Part shown: piece after piece, positions 41,483-51,041 of the stretch | Layout: each line of letters opens with the position of its first letter | Numbering within the stretch: position 1 is the first letter of the stretch | From: DASXQK01 sp963724385 | GTDB taxonomy: Bacteria > Pseudomonadota > Alphaproteobacteria > Dongiales > Dongiaceae | Assembly (NCBI GenBank): GCA_963724385.1 | Contig: CAVRUJ010000002.1 | Location: 1,178,001 to 1,242,000, forward strand | Direction: 5' to 3' | Length of the DNA: 64,000 bases | The notes under the pieces: generated by a model | The model's database searches: none | What the model saw: the letters and a program-made list of their open reading frames with translations, nothing else | Told to the model about the DNA's origin: nothing | Program-made: the position numbers and the translations under genes

Positions 41483-44295
41483 GCGAGCGCCTCCGCGCAT
41501 CGTCCGCAGAGACCCGCCTCGCCGGCATGGCCGACCTCGGGCAGGACCCGCCAGCAGCGCTCGCATTTCTCGCCCTCGGCGGCGCCGACCACGACGCCGA
41601 TCTCGGGCAGATCGGGCAGGACGAACGCGCCCTCGGGCGGCGGCGCGACCCTGAGGGTGGCGACCGACGTGATGGCGAGCTCGGCGAGGTCGAGGCCATC
41701 GACGGCGTCGGCATAGACCGCCGGCGCGAAGACCGTCGGGTGGGCCTGAAGGCTGGAGCCGATGCGTTTGGCCGCGCGCTCGAGCTCGATCGCGCCGGTG
41801 ACCACGCGGCGCAGGTCGCGCAGGCGGTTCCAACGCTCGGCCAGAGCCTCGTCGCGCCAGGAAGCCGGCAGCTCCGGGAAGACCCGGAGATGCACGCTGG
41901 CCTCGGGCCCGGCGCCCCGGGTCCACCAGGCTTCCTCGGCGGTGAAGCAGCAGATGGGCGCCAGCCAGGCCGTGAGGCAGGAGAAGAGCTGGTCCAGCAC
42001 GGTGCGGCAGGCGCGCCGGCGCTTGCTCGTCGCCCGGTCGCAATAAAGCGCGTCCTTGCGCAGGTCGAAATAGAAGGCCGAGAGATCGACGGCGCAGAAA
42101 TTGTGAAGCGCGGTGAACAGGCCGTGGAAATCGTAGCTCTCGATGTCCCGTCGGATCGACACGTCCAGTTCCCGCAGGCGATGCAGCACCCAGCGTTCGA
42201 GGACCGGCATCTCGGCTGCCGGCAGGCGTTCGGCCTCGCTGAAGCCGTCGAGCGCGCCCAGGAGATAGCGTAGCGTGTTGCGCAGGCGCCGATAGGCCTC
42301 GGCATGATGCTTCAGGACTTCCGGCCCGATCTTCAAGTCCTCGGAATAATCCGAGGCAACCACCCAGATGCGCAGGATGTCGGCGCCGTACTGCTTCAGC
42401 ACGTCCTGGGGCGAGACGGTGTTGCCGAGCGACTTCGACATCTTGCGGCCTTGCTCGTCGACGACGAAGCCGTGGGTCAGCACCGCGTCATAGGGCGCGC
42501 GTCCGCGAGTGCCGCAGCTTTCCAGGAGCGAGGAATGGAACCAGCCGCGGTGCTGGTCCGAGCCTTCGAGGTAGAGCGAGGCAGGCCAGGCAAGATCGGG
42601 ATTGTGCTCGAGCACGAAGGCGTGGGTGCAGCCTGACTCGAACCACACGTCGACGATGTCGCGGATCTGCTCATAATCCTTGGGATCGCGGCCCTCGCCC
42701 AGGAAGCGCTCCGGCGGGCTTAGGAACCAGGCATCGGCCCCCTCCTTCTCGAAGGCCGCGGCGATGCGCTCGACCACCGCGGGATCGCGCAAGGGCTTGC
42801 CCGTCTTCCGGTCGACGAAGACGGCGATGGGCACGCCCCAGGCGCGCTGGCGCGAGATGCACCAGTCTGGCCGGCTCTCGATCATGGAATAGAGCCGGTT
42901 GCGGCCCTGGGGCGGCACGAAGACCGTATCGTCGATGGCGGCCAGCGCCTTCTGGCGCAGGCCGTTCTCTTCCATCGAGACGAACCATTGGGGCGTGTTG
43001 CGGAAAATGAGCGGCGCCTTGGATCGCCAGCTATGGGGATAGCTGTGCGTCAGCTTGCCTTCGGCCAGCAGATGGCCGGTGGCCTTGAGGGCGGCGATGA
43101 CCGCGCCATCGGCGTCGCCCTTCTTGCCCGATGGCGTCAGCACGCGCTTGCCCGCGAACAGCGGCACCTGGTCGTAGTAGCGTCCGTCGCCGTCCACGGT
43201 CTGGGGCACTTCCAGGCCGTGCACCTGGCCCAGTTCCCAGTCGTCGGCGCCATGGCCGGGCGCGATATGGACGAGGCCCGTGCCCTGCTCGGTGGTGACG
43301 AAACTGCCGGGCAGCATCGGCACCGGAAAATCGTAGCCGTGATGGGCGAGCGGGTGGTGGCAGACGATCCCGGCAAGCCGCGTCCCCGGTCCGGACCACA
43401 GGATTTCGGCCGCGGTGATTCCCGCCGCCGCCTCGAAGGACGGACGGAGGTCCGCGGCGACGATCAGCTGGTCGCCGGGCTTGAGCGCGGCGCCGTCGCT
43501 GACGGCGCGGACCTGGATCAGGACATAGTCGATGGCCTCGCCATAGGCGATGGCGCGGTTGCCCGGAATGGTCCAGGGCGTGGTTGTCCAGATGACGGCG
43601 GCCGCCGCGCCGAAGATCGGATCGTCGCTGCGCATGACCGGGAAGCGCAGGTAGATCGTGGTCGAGACGTGGTCGTGGTATTCGAGCTCGGCCTCGGCCA
43701 GAGCCGTCTTCTCGACCACCGACCAGAGCACCGGTTTGGAGCCGCGGAAGAGCCCGCTGTTCAGCAGGAATTTGCCGATCTCCCGGGCGATCTGCGCCTC
43801 CGAAGCGAAGGCCATGGTGGTGTAGGGATGCCACCAGTCGCCCTCGACGCCGAGGCGCCGGAAATCCTCGCGCTGCTGGCCGATCCAGTAGTCGGCGAAC
43901 TCGCGGCATTCCTTGCGGAACTCGACGATGGGCACGGCGTCCTTGTCCTTGCCCTTGGCGCGATATTGCTCCTCGATCTTCCATTCGATGGGGAGCCCGT
44001 GGCAGTCCCAGCCCGGAATGTAGTTGGCGTCCTTGCCCAGCATCTGTTGGGCGCGGTTGACCACGTCCTTCAGGATCTTGTTGAGGGCGGTGCCGATATG
44101 GATGGCGCCGTTGGCATAAGGCGGCCCGTCATGGAGCACGAATTTCGGCCGGCCCTTCGAGGCGGCGCGAAGCTTCTTGAACAGCTCCATCTCCTGCCAG
44201 CGCTTAAGGGTCGCCGGCTCGCGCTCCGGCAGGTTGGCGCGCATGGCGAAATCCGTGCGCGGCAGGAATACGGTCGACTTGTAGTCGCGGCTCAT
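41479..44295 (-). CDS. ileS: Isoleucyl-tRNA synthetase
   Basis: IleRS, 938 residues. The class I motifs are HIGT in YANGAIHIGTALNKI and KMSKS in RKMSKSLGN. The editing domain contains TTPWTIPGNRAIAYG. The C-terminal zinc site is CERCWRVLPEVG ... CGRCAEAL. The ATG at 44295 (MSRDYKSTVFLPRTDFAMR) is preferred over an ATG 12 codons earlier that overlaps ribF. It sits four bases after ribF and overlaps lspA. Confidence 0.97.
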   Translation of the reverse strand: MSRDYKSTVFLPRTDFAMRANLPEREPATLKRWQEMELFKKLRAASKGRPKFVLHDGPPYANGAIHIGTALNKILKDVVNRAQQMLGKDANYIPGWDCHGLPIEWKIEEQYRAKGKDKDAVPIVEFRKECREFADYWIGQQREDFRRLGVEGDWWHPYTTMAFASEAQIAREIGKFLLNSGLFRGSKPVLWSVVEKTALAEAELEYHDHVSTTIYLRFPVMRSDDPIFGAAAAVIWTTTPWTIPGNRAIAYGEAIDYVLIQVRAVSDGAALKPGDQLIVAADLRPSFEAAAGITAAEILWSGPGTRLAGIVCHHPLAHHGYDFPVPMLPGSFVTTEQGTGLVHIAPGHGADDWELGQVHGLEVPQTVDGDGRYYDQVPLFAGKRVLTPSGKKGDADGAVIAALKATGHLLAEGKLTHSYPHSWRSKAPLIFRNTPQWFVSMEENGLRQKALAAIDDTVFVPPQGRNRLYSMIESRPDWCISRQRAWGVPIAVFVDRKTGKPLRDPAVVERIAAAFEKEGADAWFLSPPERFLGEGRDPKDYEQIRDIVDVWFESGCTHAFVLEHNPDLAWPASLYLEGSDQHRGWFHSSLLESCGTRGRAPYDAVLTHGFVVDEQGRKMSKSLGNTVSPQDVLKQYGADILRIWVVASDYSEDLKIGPEVLKHHAEAYRRLRNTLRYLLGALDGFSEAERLPAAEMPVLERWVLHRLRELDVSIRRDIESYDFHGLFTALHNFCAVDLSAFYFDLRKDALYCDRATSKRRRACRTVLDQLFSCLTAWLAPICCFTAEEAWWTRGAGPEASVHLRVFPELPASWRDEALAERWNRLRDLRRVVTGAIELERAAKRIGSSLQAHPTVFAPAVYADAVDGLDLAELAITSVATLRVAPPPEGAFVLPDLPEIGVVVGAAEGEKCERCWRVLPEVGHAGEAGLCGRCAEALA

Positions 44296-44299
44296 CGGC

Positions 44300-45343
44300 T
44301 CACTTTCGTTGCGGGCGCAGCGCGCTTTCATAGACGCTCATGGGCGCGCGCTCGACCAGTTTCGGCTTGGCCCTTGCCGGCGCATGGCCGGGCGGCGGAC
44401 CGGCGTAGGCGGCGAGCCTTGCCCGCGCCTCGCCTGCGTCGAGGGCCATCTGGGCCTTGAGGGGCTCGAGACCGTCGAAGGTCTGATCGGGCCGGAGGTA
44501 GTCAAGCAAGGCCACGCGCAGATGCCGGCCGTAGAGATCGCCGGTGAAATCGAAGATGTGAGCTTCGAGCTGAACCTTCTTGCCGCCGAGGGTCGGCTTG
44601 CTGCCGATATAGGCCACGCCCGGCAGCCAGCGGGTCTCGCGGCCTTCGTCGATTCCGGCCTTGATGGCATAAATGCCTTGGGCCGGCTCGAGATAGCCGG
44701 CAAGCCTGATGTTGGCGGTCGGAAACCCGAGCAGGCGTCCCTGCCTGTCGCCGCTCTCGACCCGGCCTTCGATCTCCCACGGCCGGCCAAGCAGCCGCGC
44801 GGCGGCGGCCGGATCGCCGGCCAGCAGGCGCTCGCGGACCTTCGTTGAGGAATAAACGACGCCGGCCCCGTCGGCGACCGCGCCGACGGCGCTGACCGCG
44901 AATCCCGCGGCCCGGCCGAGATCGGCGAGCAGGACGGCATTGCCGCTGCGCCCCTTGCCGAAAACGAAATCGTAGCCGACCACGACATGGGCCGGCTCCA
45001 GGCCTTCGCCCAGCACCTCGACGATGAAGGATTCCGGGCTTCGGCCGGCCATGGCCTGGTCGAAGGCCAGCAAGAACACGTAGTCGACCCCCATGGCCTC
45101 CAACTGGCGCAGCTTGATGCGGAACGGCGTCAGGCGGAAAGCCGGCCGGCCGGGCTGGAAGAATTCGCGCGGATGGGGCTCGAAGGTGAGCACGGCGCAA
45201 GGTGCTGCGAGCTCAGCCGCGATCCGCCCCGCCTCGCCGATCACCCGCTGGTGGCCCAGATGCAGGCCGTCGAAGTTGCCCAGCGCCACGACGGCGCCGC
45301 GGGCCTCGGCCGGGATCTCGGTGTGATGCCTGAAAAGCCGCAT
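44300..45343 (-). CDS. ribF: Bifunctional riboflavin kinase/FAD synthetase
   Basis: RibF, 347 residues, phosphorylates riboflavin and adenylates FMN. The N-terminal nucleotidyltransferase has VVALGNFDGLHLGHQRVI and VVGYDFVFGKGRSGN, with STKVRERL. The C-terminal kinase has GRLLGFPTANI and FDFTGDLYGRHLRVALLDYLRPDQTF. It is the first gene of ribF-ileS-lspA-DUF3035. An Arg/Ala-rich tail extends beyond the usual end. Confidence 0.96.
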   Translation of the reverse strand: MRLFRHHTEIPAEARGAVVALGNFDGLHLGHQRVIGEAGRIAAELAAPCAVLTFEPHPREFFQPGRPAFRLTPFRIKLRQLEAMGVDYVFLLAFDQAMAGRSPESFIVEVLGEGLEPAHVVVGYDFVFGKGRSGNAVLLADLGRAAGFAVSAVGAVADGAGVVYSSTKVRERLLAGDPAAAARLLGRPWEIEGRVESGDRQGRLLGFPTANIRLAGYLEPAQGIYAIKAGIDEGRETRWLPGVAYIGSKPTLGGKKVQLEAHIFDFTGDLYGRHLRVALLDYLRPDQTFDGLEPLKAQMALDAGEARARLAAYAGPPPGHAPARAKPKLVERAPMSVYESALRPQRK

Positions 45344-45411
45344 GGCGGGCGCAAGATAACGCTGGCGTTCGCCCCTGGGTAGGTGGCGCTTCGGCGCGAC
45401 CCGGGAAGCGC

Positions 45412-45858
45412 TTATTCGGCCGCCTGGGGCACCGGCCGGCGCTGGACCATGAGAATCGCCTCGCCGGAAATGACCACCGTTTCGCCGACGGTGCAGTTGG
45501 TCTCCAGGGTCACGCGGCCCTTTTCCCGATCGATGTCGGTCACCGTGACCCGGCTCCTGACCGTATCGCCGATCCGCACCGGGGCCCGGAATTTCAGGTT
45601 CTGGCTGACATAGATGCAGCCCGGGCCCGGCAACTTGGTGCCCAGCACGGTGGAAATGAAACTCGCGGTCAGCATGCCATGGGCGATGCGGCCCTTGAAC
45701 AGGGTGTCCTTGGCGTATTCGCTGTCCAGGTGGAGCGGGTTGCTGTCGCCGGAAATGCCAGCGAAAAGCACCACATCGGCCTCTGTGACAGTTCGGCTAT
45801 AGACGGCTGTCATGCCGATTTCGAGGTCTTCGAGGTATAGACCTTGCAACTCAAGCAT
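45412..45858 (-). CDS. MaoC-family hydratase (PhaJ-like)
   Basis: A 148-residue hot-dog fold hydratase. The hydratase-2 motif is intact with D38 and H43 in FAGISGDSNPLHLDSEYA, and FKGRIAHGMLTASFIS follows. These enzymes hydrate enoyl-CoA to (R)-3-hydroxyacyl-CoA, supplying PHA synthesis or fatty acid metabolism; the exact substrate is unknown. The start MLELQGLYLEDLEIG at 45858 fits the family. A strong promoter and TGC-rich inverted repeats lie directly upstream. Confidence 0.9.
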   Translation of the reverse strand: MLELQGLYLEDLEIGMTAVYSRTVTEADVVLFAGISGDSNPLHLDSEYAKDTLFKGRIAHGMLTASFISTVLGTKLPGPGCIYVSQNLKFRAPVRIGDTVRSRVTVTDIDREKGRVTLETNCTVGETVVISGEAILMVQRRPVPQAAE

Positions 45859-45901
45859 ATTGGCTCCCGAACCCCTACGGCCGAATCGCCGGCCGCCCCT
45901 T

Positions 45902-45962
45902 CTGCAATGCAATATAATGCCATGAATCCCCCTTAACAAGCTGCGGGAATTTGGCATTGCAG
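45902..45962 (-). promoter_or_regulatory. Promoter of the MaoC gene with flanking TGC-rich inverted repeat
   Basis: On the minus strand TTGTTA (45939-45934) and TATATT (45916-45911) are separated by exactly 17 bases, a good sigma-70 promoter pointing to the hydratase gene. CTGCAATGC (45902-45910) and GCATTGCAG (45954-45962) are perfect 9-bp inverted copies flanking it. TGC-rich sites of the CTGC-N-GCAG type are bound by the PHA regulator PhaR in related bacteria. PhaR binding here is inference. Confidence 0.55.
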
Positions 45963-45981
45963 AGCAAAAAACAAGACGAAA

Positions 45982-47385
45982 TCAGGGCGATCGGGGGGCG
46001 ATCGGGAGGGTTTTTGCGATGCCGAACAGCTCTTCCAGGGCCGCCCCGGCCGCAAGCAGCGCCGCCTCGCCGCGGGGCCGGCCGACAAGCTGGAGGCCGA
46101 TGGGCAGGCCCTCGGGCGTGAGGCCGCAGGGGATGCAAAGCACGGGGAGCGAGCTGAGGGTGAGGGCATAGGTGATGCGGATCCATTCGACGTAGTTGTC
46201 GAAGGTCTCGCCCTCGAGCTCGCGGACCCAACGGATATTCACGTCGAAGGGCGGCAGGATGGCGGCCGGCACGAGGAGCAGGTCGTAGCCGGCCATGAAG
46301 GCGACCATCCGGTGATAGAGCTGGCCGCGGCCGCGCTCGGCCCGGCCGATGGCATCGGCGTCGAGGCGCTGTCCCAACTCGATGTTCCAGATCACCTCGG
46401 GCTTCAGGAGGCTGCGGTGGTTGTCGTATTCGTCCTTCAACCCGGCCGCGAAACCCGCGGCGCGCAGGGTCTTGAAGATCGCCGGCGCGTCGGACAAGTC
46501 AGGGCTCGCCTCTTCGACCGCGACCCCCTCGCCCGCCAGGCGCTGAATGGCCTTGTCGACGACCTCACGTACCGCGGCCGTGGTCCGGCAAATGCCGAGG
46601 TCATGAGAAAAGGCGATCTTGCCCGGCAGGCGCGGCGCCCGCGCGGAGGCGAGGAAGGGTGCGGCAGGCGCTTCGAGCGACAGCGGGTCCTCGTCGTGGC
46701 GCCCGACCATGGCATCCAGCATCAGGGCCGTGTCTGGAACGTTGCGCGCCATGGGACCGACGACCGCAAGCGTGTCGAAGGGAAACTTGCCCGGTCCGCT
46801 GGCGATCCGGCCCGGGCTTGGCCTCAGCCCCACGACCCCGCAGAAGCTCGCCGGCGTGCGCAGCGATCCGCCGAGATCCGAGCCGGTGGCGAGCCAGACC
46901 TGGCCCGCAGCCAAGGCCGCGGCCGAGCCGCCGGAAGAGCCGCTCGACGTCATTCGCGTGTCCCAAGGCGTGCGAGTATCGGGAAAAAGCTGGTTGTAGC
47001 AGTTGGCCCCGGCGCCGAATTCGGGCGTGTTGGACTTGGCCAATACCACCGCGCCCGCCGCCTCCAGGCGCTCGACCATGATGTCGGAGCGCGCCGGCAC
47101 ATTGTTGGCGTAGATGGGCGAGCCGCGGGTCGTGCGTACCCCGGCCACGTCGTCCAGATCCTTGACCGCGATGGGTAGGCCGGCCAGCAGGCTGTCGCGC
47201 CGGACACGCTTGGCCGCAGCCCGGGCCCGATCGGCGCAGAGGGTCGGCAGGGCGTGGATCGCTGTATCCGTCCCGGCGATGCGCGCCAGCGCCGCTTCGA
47301 TCAGCTCGGCCGGCGTGGTTTCGCCGCGGCGCAGCAGCTCCACGGCGGCGAGCGCCGTAAGGCGCGTCAGTTCCATTGCGGACAT
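45982..47385 (-). CDS. Amidase signature family enzyme
   Basis: A 467-residue amidase. The Ser-cisSer-Lys triad is visible: the Lys in GLPIAVKDLDDVAGVRT and the serines in TSSGSSGGSAAALAAGQVWLATGSDLGGSLRTPA. It resembles indoleacetamide hydrolase/aryl-acylamidase types and lacks the GatB/GatC context, so it is probably not GatA. No signal peptide. The gene is divergent from nhaA across 60 bases. Confidence 0.88.
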   Translation of the reverse strand: MSAMELTRLTALAAVELLRRGETTPAELIEAALARIAGTDTAIHALPTLCADRARAAAKRVRRDSLLAGLPIAVKDLDDVAGVRTTRGSPIYANNVPARSDIMVERLEAAGAVVLAKSNTPEFGAGANCYNQLFPDTRTPWDTRMTSSGSSGGSAAALAAGQVWLATGSDLGGSLRTPASFCGVVGLRPSPGRIASGPGKFPFDTLAVVGPMARNVPDTALMLDAMVGRHDEDPLSLEAPAAPFLASARAPRLPGKIAFSHDLGICRTTAAVREVVDKAIQRLAGEGVAVEEASPDLSDAPAIFKTLRAAGFAAGLKDEYDNHRSLLKPEVIWNIELGQRLDADAIGRAERGRGQLYHRMVAFMAGYDLLLVPAAILPPFDVNIRWVRELEGETFDNYVEWIRITYALTLSSLPVLCIPCGLTPEGLPIGLQLVGRPRGEAALLAAGAALEELFGIAKTLPIAPRSP

Positions 47386-47445
47386 GAGAGTCCCCCGATT
47401 GCGACGGTTGCTGTCTTCCTATAGCAGAAGAGCCGGGCTCAAATC

Positions 47446-48630
47446 ATGATCCAGACATCCTACATGCGCCTGATGGGCGCCATCCGGGACTTCGTCGCGC
47501 TGGAAAGCGCGTCGGGGCTGGCGCTGCTCGCGGCCTCGCTCCTCGCCCTTGTCGCCAGCAACAGCCCGCTCGCCTCCTGGTACGACCTGCTTCTGGCGAC
47601 GCCGGTGGGGTTCCATGCGGGCGCGCTTCATCTCGACAAGCCCCTGCTGCTCTGGATCAACGATGGGCTGATGGCCCTCTTCTTCCTGGTCATCGGGGCC
47701 GAGATCAAGCGCGAGCTGGTCGAAGGAGAGCTTTCGAGCTGGCGCAAGGCCGCTTTGCCGGCCATAGCCGCGCTCGGCGGCATGGCGCTGCCGGCGGCGA
47801 TCTACGCCCTCCTCAACCGCGTCGATCCGGCCGCGCTCGCCGGTTGGGCTATTCCGACTGCGACCGACATCGCCTTCGCGCTCGCCGCGCTAAGCCTTAT
47901 GGGCGGTCGCCTGCCCGCGAGCCTCAAGGTCTTCCTGCTGGCGCTTGCGATATTCGACGACCTGGGCGCGATCCTGGTCATCGCCATCTTCTATACCAAT
48001 GAGCTCAGCCTCATCGCCTTGGCACTGGCCGGCGTCGTGCTGGCGGTCATGGCCATGCTCAACCGGCTCGGCGTGCGCAATATTGCGCCTTACGCGCTGC
48101 TCGGCATCTTGCTCTGGGTCCTGGTGTTGAAGTCGGGGGTGCATGCCACGCTGGCAGGTGTGGCCACCGCTTTTGCGCTTCCCATGGGCAAGGGGGAGGA
48201 TGCCGCGCCATTGCGCCGGGTGGAGCGGGGGCTTCACCCCTGGACCTGCTTCCTGGTGATGCCCCTCTTCGGCTTCGCCAATGCGGGGCTTTCCCTGGCC
48301 GAGATCCGGCCGGGCCAGCTCTTGGAAGGGGTCGCCGGCGGCATCGCCTTCGGCCTCTTCCTCGGCAAGCAAATCGGCGTTTTCGGGGCGGCGGCGCTCG
48401 CCATCAAGCTTGGCCTCAGCGAAAGGCCCGCGGGGGCCGGCTGGGCCGGGCTCTACGGCGTTTCGCTGCTGGCCGGGATCGGCTTCACCATGAGCCTCTT
48501 CATCGGCAGCCTCGCCTGGGACGGCGGCGCGCACGCCGCCGAGCTGCGCCTTGGCGTCATCGTCGGGTCGCTGGCCTCGGCTGCGGCGGGGATGGCGTTC
48601 CTTAGGATCGCGGGACGCCGGCCGGAATAG
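47446..48630 (+). CDS. nhaA: Na+/H+ antiporter NhaA
   Basis: NhaA, 394 residues, exchanges sodium for protons. Twelve hydrophobic segments are present. WAIPTATDIAFALAALSLMG and the aspartate pair in LALAIFDDLGAILVIAIFYT are the transport site. GIGFTMSLFIGSLAW marks the end of the family core. The start MIQTSYMRLMGAIRDFVALE is used. A short 7-bp hairpin (48643-48662) follows the stop. Confidence 0.95.
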   Translation: MIQTSYMRLMGAIRDFVALESASGLALLAASLLALVASNSPLASWYDLLLATPVGFHAGALHLDKPLLLWINDGLMALFFLVIGAEIKRELVEGELSSWRKAALPAIAALGGMALPAAIYALLNRVDPAALAGWAIPTATDIAFALAALSLMGGRLPASLKVFLLALAIFDDLGAILVIAIFYTNELSLIALALAGVVLAVMAMLNRLGVRNIAPYALLGILLWVLVLKSGVHATLAGVATAFALPMGKGEDAAPLRRVERGLHPWTCFLVMPLFGFANAGLSLAEIRPGQLLEGVAGGIAFGLFLGKQIGVFGAAALAIKLGLSERPAGAGWAGLYGVSLLAGIGFTMSLFIGSLAWDGGAHAAELRLGVIVGSLASAAAGMAFLRIAGRRPE

Positions 48631-48739
48631 CCTCGTCCGCCAGGCTGGATGAACGTCCAGCCATGCGCCGGCCGCCATCCCACCATGGCAAGCGCGAATT
48701 CGACAGCGCCTGACGCACGGTGTTACCAATGGCGTTCGA

Positions 48740-49933
48740 ATGGCGATGGCGGGGGAGCAGTCGGTCTGGCTGCACAGGGTCACGCGGCCGGGCGCGGCCG
48801 TGTTCGCCATCATGTTCACCCTCGAATCCCTGTCCCGTTCCGTGCTGGCGGCCATCATTCCGCTCCAGGCCTATACCATCCTGAAGGAGGCCCGGGACGT
48901 CAGCCTGGCCTATTTCTCCATCGCCATCCTGGGCTCGGCCGCCAGCTTCATCATCCCGCTGCTGATCCGCCGTTACCGCCGGCGCTGGATCTATACCGCG
49001 GGCCTGGTGATGCTGATGGCCTCTGCCGCCAGCCTCGCCAGTTTCAGCCTGGCGGGCCAGATCGCCGCCATGCTCCTGCGCTCGCTGGCCGCCGCCAGCC
49101 TCAACATCACCTTCAGCCTTTACATCCTCGACTACATTCACAAGCGCGACCTGATCCGCTCCGAGCCCCTCAAGCTGATGATGAGCGCCTTCTCCTGGAC
49201 GGCGGGCCCGTCATTGGGCGTCTATCTCTACAATCAGGTCGGCCATGGCGCGGCGGCGCTGCTCAGCATCGCGCCAGCCGCCACGCTCCTGGTCTATTTC
49301 TGGTATCTCAGGATCCAGGACAACCCGGCGGTCGCGGCGGCGACCCGGCCTGCCCCCAACCCGCTGCGCAACATCCGCCGCTTCTTTTCCCAGCCGCGGC
49401 TACGCCTCGGCTGGTTCATCCCGTTCAGCCGGTCGGTCTGGTGGGGCATGTTCTTCGTCTATCCCTCGATCTACATGCTCCAGTCTGGGAAGAGCGAGAT
49501 GGCGGCGGCCCTGCTTCTGTCGGCCGGGAACGCCGTGCTGCTGGGCGCCGTATGGATCGGGCGCCTCGCCCAGCGCCGGGGCATCCGCAAGCTCATCATC
49601 GGCGGCTTTGCCGGGGCAGGCACCGCGACCATCGGCGCCGCGCTCTGCTATGACTGGCCCTGGGTCGCGGCCGGGCTCCTACTGGCCGGTGCCCTCAACG
49701 TCATGGTGCTGGACGGGCTCGGCAACATCCCGTTCCTGCGCGCGGTCAGGCCGCTCGAGCGCCCGCAGATGGCGACGGTGTTCCGGACCTACATCGATGC
49801 CGCCGACGTGCTCCCCGCTGCGCTCTATTCGATGCTGCTCAGCTTCTTCGACATCCGCTCCGTCTTTCTCGCCTGCGGACTCTGGATGCTGTTTTCAGCC
49901 TTCGTTGCGCGTCACTTGCCGCGGAAAATGTAG
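48740..49933 (+). CDS. MFS transporter
   Basis: A 397-residue major facilitator with about 12 membrane segments. The first loop is IPLLIRRYRRRWIYTAGL, a weak motif A, and the second half has GRLAQRRGIRKLIIGGFAG. An alphaproteobacterial subgroup is likely, and substrate is unknown. It follows nhaA by 109 bases on the same strand. Confidence 0.8.
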   Translation: MAMAGEQSVWLHRVTRPGAAVFAIMFTLESLSRSVLAAIIPLQAYTILKEARDVSLAYFSIAILGSAASFIIPLLIRRYRRRWIYTAGLVMLMASAASLASFSLAGQIAAMLLRSLAAASLNITFSLYILDYIHKRDLIRSEPLKLMMSAFSWTAGPSLGVYLYNQVGHGAAALLSIAPAATLLVYFWYLRIQDNPAVAAATRPAPNPLRNIRRFFSQPRLRLGWFIPFSRSVWWGMFFVYPSIYMLQSGKSEMAAALLLSAGNAVLLGAVWIGRLAQRRGIRKLIIGGFAGAGTATIGAALCYDWPWVAAGLLLAGALNVMVLDGLGNIPFLRAVRPLERPQMATVFRTYIDAADVLPAALYSMLLSFFDIRSVFLACGLWMLFSAFVARHLPRKM

Positions 49934-49954
49934 ATACGCGCCGGGCGGCGCGGC

Positions 49955-50353
49955 CTACTTGTTCTGCTCAAATATGCAGGCGCGGGCGTGCGTGGCTCCG
50001 GTATCGTCTTGGTAAGTCTCCGTGGCATGGATCGATGTCACGGCTTCGCCCGCCTCTACGCCGCCCTGCCAGAATCCGCCGTCTAATCCGCCGCCCCATG
50101 TGTCGTAGGTCAGATGCATTTCGCTGCCCTCCTGGGTCCAATGGGCGGTGTCCCGGTGCGTGGCCAGGAGTTCAGTCTTGAAGATCGTGGCCGTACCGCC
50201 GGGATTGAAGTGGATGTCGATACCACAGCCGCTATCCGCGGGGCTGCTCCACGATGTGTTGGCGAGATCGGTGGCAGCGAGGGCCGCATCGAACGTCAAG
50301 GCAAGGACGCCAATCGCTATCGTCGCGGAGATGAATCTCATCGGCTTGTCCAT
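49955..50353 (-). CDS. Small secreted protein of unknown function
   Basis: A 132-residue protein with a Sec signal peptide (MDKPMRFISATIAIGVLALTF, cut near AALA-ATD). The mature part, about 105 residues, is Thr/Gly/His-rich with two cysteines (SGCGIDIHF and RACIFEQNK) that could pair. The pattern NTSWSSPADSGCGIDIHFNP suggests a small beta-sandwich, but the family is not recognised. It converges with the MFS gene. A second ATG at 50341 is possible. Confidence 0.7.
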   Translation of the reverse strand: MDKPMRFISATIAIGVLALTFDAALAATDLANTSWSSPADSGCGIDIHFNPGGTATIFKTELLATHRDTAHWTQEGSEMHLTYDTWGGGLDGGFWQGGVEAGEAVTSIHATETYQDDTGATHARACIFEQNK

Positions 50354-50411
50354 GATTCTGCTCTGGTGCGAAGTCCAGGTATCCCGAATGTCCGAACCCC
50401 AAGCTTAGAGG

Positions 50412-50443
50412 GATTGCCAGTGGCCCGGTAGGCTCTGGCAATC
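50412..50443 (-). terminator. Hairpin downstream of hutD
   Basis: GATTGCCAG (50412-50420) and CTGGCAATC (50435-50443) form a perfect 9-bp stem with a 14-base loop, 38 bases past the hutD stop. It probably ends the hutD transcript. There is no T-run. Confidence 0.4.
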
Positions 50444-50480
50444 ATCGCCGTTCCGACGAAACCGCAAAGTGAAGCTTTGG

Positions 50481-51041
50481 TCATGGTCCGGGGCGGAGAA
50501 TCAGAACTTCCATCACGAGGGCGAGGCCGCGCCCCGTGATCGCATGGCGTCCCGGTCCGAACTTCAGCGCTTCGCAGGCAACCGCCCGCTCGCCATCGAT
50601 CGCTATCTCTCCTTGGGCGCAATAGGCGAGAAGCCAGCCGTCGCCGACCTCGCGCAAAATCGCCGCGCCGTCGAGGGCAAGGCGCTCCGCCTTGCCCGTC
50701 GCCCGGCCGCGATCGACCATGAGGTTGAGATCGCGGCAGGGCCCGCCCAAGAGCCGGCTGTGGCAATGCCATTCGCCGCGGAAATTAAAGGGCTCGAGCG
50801 GTCGGTCCAGGCGTTTGACCGGAGCTTCCTCGAAATCCAGTTCCACGCCGTCGCCGGCGATAAGCGCGATGGTCCGGTCATAGCCGGGAAAGAGGGAGAA
50901 GTCGCCCGAGGTCGCGACTTCAGCCAGGCTGAGCCGCCAGAGGAAATTCTCGGCCTCGGCGGGCTCACGCGCGATCTCATGGGTCACGCCCTGGCCGTTC
51001 TTCCAGGGCATGGACCGGAATTCCCGGGCCGCGATCCTCAT
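50481..51041 (-). CDS. hutD: HutD/Ves family protein
   Basis: A 186-residue HutD-family bicupin. The N-terminus (RSMPWKNGQGVTHEIAREP) and FLWRLSLAEVATSGDFSLFPGYDRTIALIAGDGVELDF are diagnostic. HutD is linked to histidine utilisation in Pseudomonas with an uncertain regulatory role, and no other hut gene is in the window. The ATG at 51041 overlaps the stop of a small upstream ORF (ATGA). Confidence 0.88.
   Translation of the reverse strand: MRIAAREFRSMPWKNGQGVTHEIAREPAEAENFLWRLSLAEVATSGDFSLFPGYDRTIALIAGDGVELDFEEAPVKRLDRPLEPFNFRGEWHCHSRLLGGPCRDLNLMVDRGRATGKAERLALDGAAILREVGDGWLLAYCAQGEIAIDGERAVACEALKFGPGRHAITGRGLALVMEVLILRPGP

Noticed and set aside
48643..48662. Terminator after nhaA
   Set aside because: The GGCTGGA/TCCAGCC stem is only seven pairs with no T-run, so it is not listed as a feature.
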